A stretch of DNA of 5,473 nt, from contig JAIDKJ010000353.1 in assembly GCA_029051835.1 (NCBI GenBank), forward strand, positions 1 through 5,473, given 5' to 3'. The stretch's first letter is position 1; the number at the start of each line of letters is the position of its first letter. Shown here in pieces: positions 1-5,473 of the stretch. The DNA comes from Paramuribaculum sp. (GTDB taxonomy: Bacteria > Bacteroidota > Bacteroidia > Bacteroidales > Muribaculaceae). Position numbers and translations under genes: made by a program. The notes under the pieces are model-generated. The model was not told where the DNA came from and made no database searches. It worked only from the letters and a program-made list of their open reading frames with translations.

Positions 1-2
1 CC

Positions 3-34
3 GTCGCCCCCCTTCCGGCCGCGTCAATTGACAC
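3..34 (+). repeat. Degenerate CRISPR repeat at the left edge
   Basis: This 32-nt block aligns without gaps to the consensus repeat but differs at six positions (8, 15, 19, 20, 25, 32), and in every case the base here is C. Two of the stem base pairs are lost. The following spacer (35-68, 34 nt) has normal length, so it is a true array member by position. An internal repeat this degenerate is unusual, because decay is expected at the trailing end. It may be real variation or poor base calling near a contig end. Confidence 0.8.
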
Positions 35-335
35 AGCACTCCTTAATTGCTAAATACAATGTGTTGACGTCGCACCCCTTGCGGGTGCGTGAATTGAAAC
101 GATTTGGTTAAGGGCGGTTTGCCGTGGGACAAAGTCGCACCCCTTGCGGGTGCGTGAATTGAAACTGGATGGATTTCTCGTAAATCTCGTTACGATACGC
201 CAGTCGCACCCCTTACGGGTGCGTGAATTGAAACCCGTTGGTCCGTATCGTCGGACATAACGAGCTTGTCGCACCCCTGCGGGTGCGTGAGTTGAAACTT
301 ATTTGGTGCTAGCCGGTGCCATATCGTCCAGTAGC

Positions 336-367
336 ATCCATCCCTTTGCGGGTGCGTGAGTTGGAAT
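336..367 (+). repeat. Terminal degenerate CRISPR repeat
   Basis: The last repeat keeps the core TTGCGGGTGCGTGAGTTG but has lost most of its 5' third (ATCCATCCCT in place of GTCGCACCCC) and ends GGAAT instead of GAAAC. The left arm of the stem no longer pairs with the right arm beyond about three bases, so processing here is doubtful. It shares the A-to-G change in GAGTTG with the preceding repeat (268-298), which suggests that one was copied from the other before further decay. It marks the leader-distal end of the array. Confidence 0.85.
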
Positions 368-426
368 AACGGTGTTTACGAGTTTATGTGGGAGATGTGT
401 AGTCGTGGTATTTTTTGTCTTGGACA

Positions 427-508
427 ATAGTCGGAGTAATTTAGAGCAATTAGCGCCATCGGAGCGATCAGAATAATCGGAGTAGTCAGTCGGATCAATG
501 TGATGGTG
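427..508 (+). repeat. Degenerate 9-bp tandem repeat
   Basis: Units approximating nnnATCGGA follow one another every 9 bp: GCCATCGGA at 455, GCGATCAGA at 464, ATAATCGGA at 473, GTAGTCAGT at 482, CGGATCAAT at 491. Weaker copies extend left to ATAGTCGGA at 427, with one base of slippage near 454. It looks like a decayed minisatellite. No function can be assigned. Confidence 0.5.
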
Positions 509-620
509 TCGGATGTGAGTGGTGAGGAGTAGGTGGGGAAATTTGTGGATAATTGGGAATCGGTTGGGCTGTGGAATGGGTTAATTTTTGAATAAAATTG
601 GAAATATGTTGTAGAACATA

Positions 621-642
621 GGGGATGGGGAGGGGGTGTGGG
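621..642 (+). other. Predicted G-quadruplex motif
   Basis: Four G runs of 4, 4, 5 and 3 bases are separated by loops of only 2, 1 and 3 bases, which satisfies the usual G3+N1-7 rule with short, favourable loops. It lies on the + strand, which is the coding (non-template) strand for the downstream gene, and ends 10 bp before the candidate -7 box. It therefore covers the place where a Bacteroidota -33 element would sit. Formation in the cell is inference. Confidence 0.65.
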
Positions 643-652
643 TGTTTTTTTA

Positions 653-660
653 TATTTTTG
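653..660 (+). promoter_or_regulatory. Candidate -7 box (TAnnTTTG) for the surface-protein gene
   Basis: TATTTTTG matches exactly the TAnnTTTG -7 consensus of the Bacteroidota primary sigma factor. No TTTG or TTG is present at the usual -33 distance, where the DNA is instead G-rich. If used, transcription would start near 667 and give a leader of about 93 nt before the ATG at 760. The match is short and sits in a T-rich run, so chance is a real alternative. Confidence 0.35.
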
Positions 661-680
661 CCAAATGTGTCGCTTGACAG

Positions 681-695
681 TCATCACTGCGATGA
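681..695 (+). promoter_or_regulatory. Small inverted repeat in the putative 5' leader
   Basis: TCATC and GATGA are perfect inverted copies around the 5-nt loop ACTGC. The hairpin would fall early in the predicted 5' untranslated leader of the downstream gene. Its short stem makes a structural or operator role speculative. Confidence 0.2.
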
Positions 696-759
696 TATGA
701 GAAGCCGCAGATCATGGACAGGGTGATTCTATTTATTTATTAATAATACCTTAAATCAG

Positions 760-3700
760 ATGAAAAACAATGTAATACGTAGCATTGTGGCTATTGTGGC
801 AGCGATTATGTGGAGTGTGGCGGCTATGGCACAAACGGTTGATTCGCCGCTTCAACTTAGCTCGTTAAGCGAGATAAAGGATCTTAAGGCTGAAACGGTT
901 GTCAAAATAGACAGGCTTTACAGGGTCGGAGTGTTATATAAGCAGATAGTCGTAACGGATGGCAAGGATGGTTTTTATGCAAAACTTGATATTAGTACAT
1001 CTTTGCAAAATGAAGATTACGATAAGTTGTTCAGTGGAGAATATCAGATGTTGACCAATTTGGTGTGTGAGGTTAGACATCTATCGAGTGTGTCTTATTT
1101 GAGATGTACAACAAAGTGTGGGAGTGAGATCAATGGCAGTGAATTGTCGGATGCGGAAAAATATTATATGGTTCCTGAAGAGGTCGATGCTTCGAAAATC
1201 AGTCTGGGTTATGCAAACAAAATGATAAGGTTTAGTGGAACACTTGCAAACACATCAACAACAAATTATCGTACCATAAAAGAATCAAATAAAGAATTAA
1301 AAGAGTTTCGTATATACGGTGTCCCATCATCTGCTAAAGAAAACAAAAGCTATCTTTTTATCGGTTTGTTTGATGACTATAGCCCCAATATATACATGTA
1401 TGTTGACGAGCAGATAAGGTCTACTCCGATAAAGTGGTCGGTAAATGCGTATGTCAATATTGAGGGCGGAGGCAGTGTGAATGTGGAGAGCGATGGAGGT
1501 GAGAATGTTGTGACTGATGGGGGTAAGGCGACTCTGACAGCTATGCCTGCGGCGGGATATGAGTTTGTAAGATGGACGCTCAATGGCCGGGAGGTGTCGA
1601 CGGCTGCACGATATGTGACCGATCCGGTGCTTTGCAATATAGGGTATGTGGCAGTGTTTGCCAAACAGGATGTCGCTGTAAAGGAGTGTGAAATTGCGGT
1701 GTCGGCCAGTGATGGCGATCTGGGAGAAGTGACGGCGTCGTCGGGTAAAGTGATGGCCGGCGAGCAGGTCACGGTCAGTGCGGTGGCGCGGCAGGGTGCG
1801 CGTTTCGACGGTTGGTATGACGGTGATGTGAAGGTATCGGATGAGGCAGTGTACACTTTTACGGTGGAGTCGGCCAGGACGTTGACAGCCCGGTTGGTAA
1901 GGATATGGACTGTGACATACGAGCAGCCTTCGGGCGGCGATATCGAGGTGATGTGGGATGACAAGCCGATCGTCGCGGGTGGCACGGTAGATGACGGATC
2001 GTGTGTGACGGTGAGGGTGCGTCCGGCACAAAAATATGCGGTGCAATCGATCGTGGTTAACGATCAGGAGGTTGATGTGGACGAGAACGTTGCTTCGCTG
2101 ACGGTCGTCAGCGACGTTGCGATCAGAGCCGTTCTGCGCGAGGTGGCGATGCCGCAGGAGAGCCTGTCCGCCCTGCTCGAGGGCACGGTTGCTGCCAATT
2201 CGCTTGTGAGTGTCGAGATTCCGCTGACGGTGATAGCTGTGACAGGCAACAATCATGATGCGATAGTGACCGACGGCGATAGGGTGTTGCGGTTGTTCAA
2301 CCATACGAAGGTGACGGATGACTGGAAGCCGGTGGAGGGCAGTGTGCTGTCGGACGTCGTGGGAAGATATGAAGTGACTGCCGGAGGGATGCCTCAGATA
2401 GTGCTTGAGAAGGCGCCGATGGTCGTGCAGGAGGCTGTGCGTGAGGCTCCGGTGTCGGAGGTGGCGTTTGCGGATCTGTATGAAGGCCGAAAGGTCTTGG
2501 TCAACCGTATGCTGCGGGTGAGGGGTGTAAACATATATCTGGGACAGGTCAATCCGCCCGCGCGCAGTATCGGACTGTGTTCAGACAGCGAGCATCTGAT
2601 CAGGCTTTCGCAGGAAAACAATTCACTGGAGATCACCAATGAGATGCAACAAGAGGATGCCAACTGGACGAAGCGGATGGATCTGACCGGTTTTGTTCAT
2701 GATGTGGCTGGCGAGCTTGGATTTCATGTGGTGAAGATGCAGGCGGCGACAGAAGTGCCGGACGACAACAGTGTGCTTGTCAATATGGTTTCGAGCCCGG
2801 CCGCCGGCGGCAAGGCATGGATAGGCGATGACGAGGAGGCCGTGCAGCTCCGTTGCGGTGCCGGAGATCGGCTGACGGTCAATGCCGCTCCGGCAGACGG
2901 ATACGTTTTTGTCGGATGGCAGGCCAATGGCGTACCTGCGGGGACGGAGGCTTCGATGGAATATGAGGTAGGCGGCAATGTGACGCTTACAGCCGTATTC
3001 AAAACCGGCGATGTCGACCCCGAGAAGCCGGTCGATCCCGATGACCTTCAGAAAGAGCGCTACAAGCTGACTTTGCGCAATGGCGGAAACGGCCAGATGA
3101 CGGTGACTATGGCTGACGGCAGTGTGGCGACCGACGGCCAGATGGTGGAGGAGGGCACACAACTCACGGTGACGCTTACAGCCGACAAGATGTATCTGCC
3201 CTCGCAACTGAAAGTCAACGGTGTGCCTGTAGGCAATGAAGCGGATGGCATGTATCGTGTGACGGTGACCGGTCCGACAGAGCTGCTGAGCGTCTTTGTG
3301 CCTGATGCTACGGGCGTGTATCATCTGCGCGTGGCTTCGCGCAGTCCCGAGGGCTATGCGGGCGGCAAAGTGTGGATAGACAGCGATGGCATGACGGCTG
3401 TGGAAGCCCGCTACGGCGAGTCGCACAAATTTTATGCAGATGCCGCGGCCGGATTTACTTTCGTAGGCTGGATCTACGAGGGCGGATCATCCGGCCCTGG
3501 CGACAGCAACAGATTTGAATGGCCCGGACAGGGCGATCTGTCGCTTGTGGCGGTGTTCGACCACGCGATCAAGGCCGAGCGCACTGTGAGTGTACGTTCG
3601 TCAGATCCGGCCAAGGGCAGAGTGGAGATTGTGGGTGAACCGGCTCATGTGCAGTCGGTCACAAACAGGGAGGTGGTATGCATAAGAGCTATTCCGGCGT

Positions 3701-4494
3701 CGGAGTATGACCGGTTTGTGGAGTGGACTGTCAACGGCGAGGTGCGGACCGAGCCGGAAGTCGCGCTGAACGAAGATATGGATATGGAGTGTGTGGCGTA
3801 TTTCGCATCGGATTATCCTGTAGCGTTCGGCACTGTCGGTCAGGGCGTGCTGACCTGCTCGGTGCAGGGCGAGCCGATTGAGTCGGGAAATGTAGTGGCC
3901 GACGGTACGAAGGTCGAGGTGGCTCTGTCGGCTGCCGAACACTATCATGTCGAATCTCTGCTGGTCAGCGGTCAGGATATGTTGAGCCGCTATCTTGACA
4001 ATCCTTCCGGTTTCACTCTGTCGGTAAGGGAGCCGACCGATATTGAGGCGGTGTTTGCCATCGACCGCTACCGTCTGCTGATCGGGCGTCATCTTCATGG
4101 CAATCTCACGGTATATCGGTCGATAGGCGCCGACGGCCGAGGTACAGGCGATCCGGTGGCTTCAGAGATCTATCACGATTATGGCTCCACGCTTTATGTG
4201 TTTGCTTCGGCCGCCGAAGGCTACAGGCTTAAGGCGGTGACCATCGACGGACAGATGCTTGATATGTCGGACGGATATGGCACGATAGTTATAACGGGGG
4301 ATGCGACGCTCGGTTGCGATTTCGAGCAGGCTCCTTCAGGATTGGCTGTCATTACGGCCGATGGCGCCGATGGTTGCGACGGAGAGTGGTATGATCTAAG
4401 CGGCAGACCTATAGGTCGAAATGCCCTGAGGCCTGGAAGCGTCTACATATTCCGTGGCCGTGGCGGTACTGTGAGCAAGATGATGATACGTTGA
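760..4494 (+). CDS. Large secreted multidomain protein with InlB-B-type repeats
   Basis: This is an exported protein of 1244 residues with no recognised enzymatic motif, probably cell-surface or secreted. Residues 1-24 form a signal peptide (basic start, hydrophobic core, cleavage after A22-M-A24). Residues about 28-220 hold two OB-like beta units, and about 468-664 hold a second such pair. Nine divergent InlB-B-type repeats follow at about 228-300, 311-378, 384-459, 672-747, 767-846, 854-933, 941-1015, 1019-1099 and 1103-1189, recognisable by G-x-V openings, the (G/E/R)W or V..L.VNG core and endings such as TAVF. A DPEKPVDPDD linker occurs near 752. The tail (1210-1244: WYDLSGRPI, PGSVYI, final KMMIR) resembles type IX secretion C-terminal signals. 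InlB-type repeats are associated with extracellular proteins and adhesion; the ligand is unknown. The ATG at 760 is chosen because the signal peptide begins there and a stop lies upstream at 724-726. No Shine-Dalgarno is present, as is usual in the phylum. Base composition shifts from AT-rich in the N-terminal domain to GC-rich beyond about residue 230. Confidence 0.93.
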   Translation: MKNNVIRSIVAIVAAIMWSVAAMAQTVDSPLQLSSLSEIKDLKAETVVKIDRLYRVGVLYKQIVVTDGKDGFYAKLDISTSLQNEDYDKLFSGEYQMLTNLVCEVRHLSSVSYLRCTTKCGSEINGSELSDAEKYYMVPEEVDASKISLGYANKMIRFSGTLANTSTTNYRTIKESNKELKEFRIYGVPSSAKENKSYLFIGLFDDYSPNIYMYVDEQIRSTPIKWSVNAYVNIEGGGSVNVESDGGENVVTDGGKATLTAMPAAGYEFVRWTLNGREVSTAARYVTDPVLCNIGYVAVFAKQDVAVKECEIAVSASDGDLGEVTASSGKVMAGEQVTVSAVARQGARFDGWYDGDVKVSDEAVYTFTVESARTLTARLVRIWTVTYEQPSGGDIEVMWDDKPIVAGGTVDDGSCVTVRVRPAQKYAVQSIVVNDQEVDVDENVASLTVVSDVAIRAVLREVAMPQESLSALLEGTVAANSLVSVEIPLTVIAVTGNNHDAIVTDGDRVLRLFNHTKVTDDWKPVEGSVLSDVVGRYEVTAGGMPQIVLEKAPMVVQEAVREAPVSEVAFADLYEGRKVLVNRMLRVRGVNIYLGQVNPPARSIGLCSDSEHLIRLSQENNSLEITNEMQQEDANWTKRMDLTGFVHDVAGELGFHVVKMQAATEVPDDNSVLVNMVSSPAAGGKAWIGDDEEAVQLRCGAGDRLTVNAAPADGYVFVGWQANGVPAGTEASMEYEVGGNVTLTAVFKTGDVDPEKPVDPDDLQKERYKLTLRNGGNGQMTVTMADGSVATDGQMVEEGTQLTVTLTADKMYLPSQLKVNGVPVGNEADGMYRVTVTGPTELLSVFVPDATGVYHLRVASRSPEGYAGGKVWIDSDGMTAVEARYGESHKFYADAAAGFTFVGWIYEGGSSGPGDSNRFEWPGQGDLSLVAVFDHAIKAERTVSVRSSDPAKGRVEIVGEPAHVQSVTNREVVCIRAIPASEYDRFVEWTVNGEVRTEPEVALNEDMDMECVAYFASDYPVAFGTVGQGVLTCSVQGEPIESGNVVADGTKVEVALSAAEHYHVESLLVSGQDMLSRYLDNPSGFTLSVREPTDIEAVFAIDRYRLLIGRHLHGNLTVYRSIGADGRGTGDPVASEIYHDYGSTLYVFASAAEGYRLKAVTIDGQMLDMSDGYGTIVITGDATLGCDFEQAPSGLAVITADGADGCDGEWYDLSGRPIGRNALRPGSVYIFRGRGGTVSKMMIR

Positions 4495-4513
4495 GAGCCG
4501 TCGCTGTGAGCTG

Positions 4514-4551
4514 ACCAGGAATGATGGCGCGTCATAGAGGTTAATTCTGGT
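4514..4551. terminator. Possible terminator hairpin between convergent genes
   Basis: ACCAG (4514-4518) pairs with CTGGT (4547-4551), and after one bulged G the stem continues with AAT against ATT. Inside it, GATG and CGTC can form a small hairpin with a GCG loop. The position, 20 bp after the stop of the large gene and 20 bp after the stop of the opposing regulator gene, suits a bidirectional terminator. No U-tract follows on either strand, so confidence is low. A further short CCGC-ATG-GCGG hairpin lies at 4554-4564. Confidence 0.25.
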
Positions 4552-4570
4552 TGCCGCATGGCGGGTTCGG

Positions 4571-5179
4571 TCATTGCCGGTCGATATTCTCACGGAACTG
4601 TGTGGGGGTGGAGCCGGTCAGCCGGCGGAACATGCGGGAGAAGTGCTGGGGATACTGGAATCCCAGATCGTAGGCTATGATGCCGACGTCGTCGGAGGTG
4701 CGTGCCAGCCGCTCTTTGGCGTGCCCGATGATATGGAGCGCGATGATCTCCTGTGCGGTCTTGCCGGTTTCTTTTTTGACAAGATCGCCAAAATAGCCGG
4801 GTGTAAGACTGACCACATCGGCGAAATAGTTGACCGTCGGCAGCCCGTCGCGGCCATGGCCGTCGGCATAGTATCGTTTCAGAGCCTGCTCGAATCGTGC
4901 AAGCGTGTCGGAATTGGCTTTTCGCCGCGTGATAAACTGGCGTTCGTAGAATCGTGTGAGATAATCAAGCAGCACCTGTATATGGCTTGCCACGATCCCG
5001 GCGGTATGTTTGTCGACCGGGTGGGTTATTTCACTACGGATATGGTAAAGGCACTCCAGAAACAACTGTCGCTCATCAGCCGACAGATGCAGGGCTTCAC
5101 GCTGTGAGTAGTCAAAAAAACTGTATTGCTTGATTTTGGCGGCGAGGGGAGTGCCGTAGATAAGGTCGGGATGAAACAT
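4571..5179 (-). CDS. C-terminal AraC fragment with intact DNA-binding domain
   Basis: Downstream of the TAG, the first ATG at 5179 opens 202 uninterrupted codons that hold the linker region and the whole two-motif AraC DNA-binding domain. HTH 1 lies near fragment residues 113-140 (NYFADVVSLTPGYFGDLV) and HTH 2 near 162-196 (VGIIAYDLGFQYPQHFSRMF). Gene callers would probably report this as a separate gene. If translation reinitiated here, the product could still bind DNA but would lack the sensing half. The ATG is the ordinary internal Met of LMFHPDL in the family, so I read it as part of the broken gene and not as a true start. Confidence 0.4.
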   Translation of the reverse strand: MFHPDLIYGTPLAAKIKQYSFFDYSQREALHLSADERQLFLECLYHIRSEITHPVDKHTAGIVASHIQVLLDYLTRFYERQFITRRKANSDTLARFEQALKRYYADGHGRDGLPTVNYFADVVSLTPGYFGDLVKKETGKTAQEIIALHIIGHAKERLARTSDDVGIIAYDLGFQYPQHFSRMFRRLTGSTPTQFRENIDRQ

Positions 5180-5218
5180 CAGGCCGATTACATACGGAGC
5201 TATCTCGTCGGTAGCGAT

Positions 5219-5221
5219 CTA
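5219..5221 (-). other. In-frame amber codon splitting the AraC frame
   Basis: The + strand reads CTA, giving TAG on the minus strand between GTA (Val of IISV) and ATC (Ile of IATDEIAP). Both sides stay in the same frame and both encode family-typical sequence, so this is a single-codon nonsense change and not a frameshift. CAG (Gln) to TAG is a plausible one-step origin. Confidence 0.85.
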
Positions 5222-5473
5222 TACGCTGATGATCTGTACCGGAGCAAAACTCACTATCGAGCCATCCTTATAGTCGTACTGCTGCCGCCCATATTTCAGA
5301 GTGCAGTTTGTCCCGTTTTTAAGATATAGCGCGTAGACGCCGTAATCAATCTGTATGTGGTTGACGCTTCGGGTGGCCTCGTTCAGGTCAAGCACTGTCA
5401 CGAGCGGATGATATGTCGGCAGCCCGTACAGTTTGTTGTAGGCATCGATAGTGTCGAGGCTTATTAGTTCAGG

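Larger units (their letters stand above)
3..367 (+). CRISPR. CRISPR array, leader-distal end, subtype I-C-like repeats
   Basis: Six repeats (3-34, 69-100, 134-165, 203-234, 268-298, 336-367) enclose five unrelated spacers of 34, 33, 37, 33 and 37 nt. The 32-nt consensus starts GTCGCACCCC and ends GTGAATTGAAAC. CGCACCC and GGGTGCG within it form a 7-bp stem around a 5-nt loop, as in subtype I-C arrays, where Cas5 cuts at the stem base and leaves an 11-nt 5' handle. Repeats at 69 and 134 are perfect, 203 has one change, 268 has a 1-nt deletion and one substitution, and 336 is strongly degenerate. This decay and the conventional repeat orientation put the leader to the left and the old, trailing end at 367. 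No cas gene is visible, so the subtype rests on the repeat alone. The array probably continues left of the window. Confidence 0.95.
368..759. other. Intergenic region without a supported gene
   Basis: About 390 bp lie between the CRISPR trailer and the large surface-protein gene. I see no credible coding frame. The open minus-strand frame across 376-687 has a low-complexity translation rich in Pro, Thr, Ser and Ile with no family resemblance. The stretch holds a degenerate 9-bp tandem repeat (427-508), a nearly C-free segment (511-660), a G-quadruplex motif (621-642), a candidate -7 box (653-660) and a small hairpin (681-695). An untranslated RNA cannot be excluded, but nothing identifies one. 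Confidence 0.6.
4571..5473 (-). pseudogene. AraC-family transcriptional regulator interrupted by an in-frame TAG, 5' end beyond window
   Basis: One minus-strand frame runs from the right edge to a TGA at 4571-4573, giving 300 codons before that stop, one of which (number 85 from the edge) is TAG. The visible N-terminus (LDTIDAYNKLYG, then HPLV, YGVYALYLK, YGRQQYDY and VSFAP) is the effector-binding half common in Bacteroidales AraC-type regulators. After the TAG the same frame continues with IAPYVIGLMFHPDLIYGTPL and EALHLS, also family features. The C-terminal DNA-binding domain has two helix-turn-helix units (about residues 211-238 and 260-294 from the edge), including GFQYPQHFSRMFRRLTGSTP. 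The total matches the usual family length of about 300, with only a few start codons missing. A GTA (Val) is present where I recall Gly in the APGQ motif, a possible second lesion. The simplest reading is a recent pseudogene from CAG to TAG. Alternatives are sequencing error, amber suppression or expression as two fragments. The target genes are not visible. Confidence 0.75.

Noticed and set aside
241..256. Short palindrome GTCCG ... CGGAC within spacer 4
   Set aside because: A 5-bp stem inside a phage- or plasmid-derived spacer is easily explained by chance and has no role in the array.
50..274. Minus-strand open frame across the CRISPR array
   Set aside because: Its translation repeats the FNSRTRKGCD and IHAPARGAT words that arise from reading CRISPR repeats; it is not a gene.
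376..687. Minus-strand open frame in the intergenic region
   Set aside because: The product is low-complexity Pro/Thr/Ser/Ile sequence created by the C-poor + strand and the 9-bp repeat, with no domain or start signal.
674..701. Sigma-70-like TTGACA, 16-bp gap, TATGAG
   Set aside because: Bacteroidota housekeeping promoters use the -33/-7 type, so a resemblance to the E. coli consensus is weak evidence; the upstream TAnnTTTG box is preferred.
368..759. Possible CRISPR leader or cas gene on the right side of the array
   Set aside because: Repeat decay and orientation place this at the trailer end, and no cas-like coding sequence is present.
1327..2304. Long minus-strand frame of 325 codons inside the large gene
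   Set aside because: It is antisense to a clearly coding region with domain repeats; its Arg/His/Ile-rich translation is typical of a shadow frame. The same applies to the minus-strand frames at 2623-3426 and 3601-4098.
4574..5107. Plus-strand frame of 177 codons opposite the AraC gene
   Set aside because: It mirrors the well-recognised AraC coding frame and shows no family features of its own.

Overview
The window reads as chromosomal DNA of a Bacteroidota, most likely a Bacteroidales gut bacterium; Muribaculaceae is a guess from the fairly GC-rich coding DNA. The grounds are an AraC-family regulator with the N-terminal wording common in Bacteroides relatives, a secreted multidomain protein with a short Bacteroidales-style C-terminal tail, a candidate -7 box of the TAnnTTTG type, and no Shine-Dalgarno sequence at the one complete gene.

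Layout, left to right. (1) 3-367: the leader-distal end of a CRISPR array whose repeat looks like subtype I-C (32 nt, 7-bp stem, TTGAAAC 3' end). Six repeats and five spacers are visible. The repeats decay stepwise to the right, so the leader and any cas genes should lie left of the window. (2) 368-759: a non-coding stretch with a degenerate 9-bp tandem repeat, a segment almost free of C on the + strand, a strong G-quadruplex motif, and then a candidate promoter. (3) 760-4494 (+): a 1244-residue exported protein with a signal peptide, two pairs of OB-like beta domains, nine divergent InlB-B-type repeats and a C-terminal tail like a type IX secretion sorting signal. It is the only intact gene. 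(4) 4495-4570: a short gap between convergent genes with weak hairpins. (5) 4571-5473 (-): an AraC-family regulator, nearly full length, interrupted by a single in-frame TAG; its first few codons lie beyond the right edge.

Nothing in the sequence links these parts functionally. The CRISPR tail and the surface-protein gene share a direction but are separated by about 390 bp, and the regulator points the other way. The most notable points are the single amber codon in an otherwise well-preserved regulator, the extreme strand asymmetry and quadruplex next to the surface-protein promoter, the internal duplication and base-composition break in the large protein, and a first CRISPR repeat in which every deviation is a change to C. 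I do not see a clearly new biological system here.
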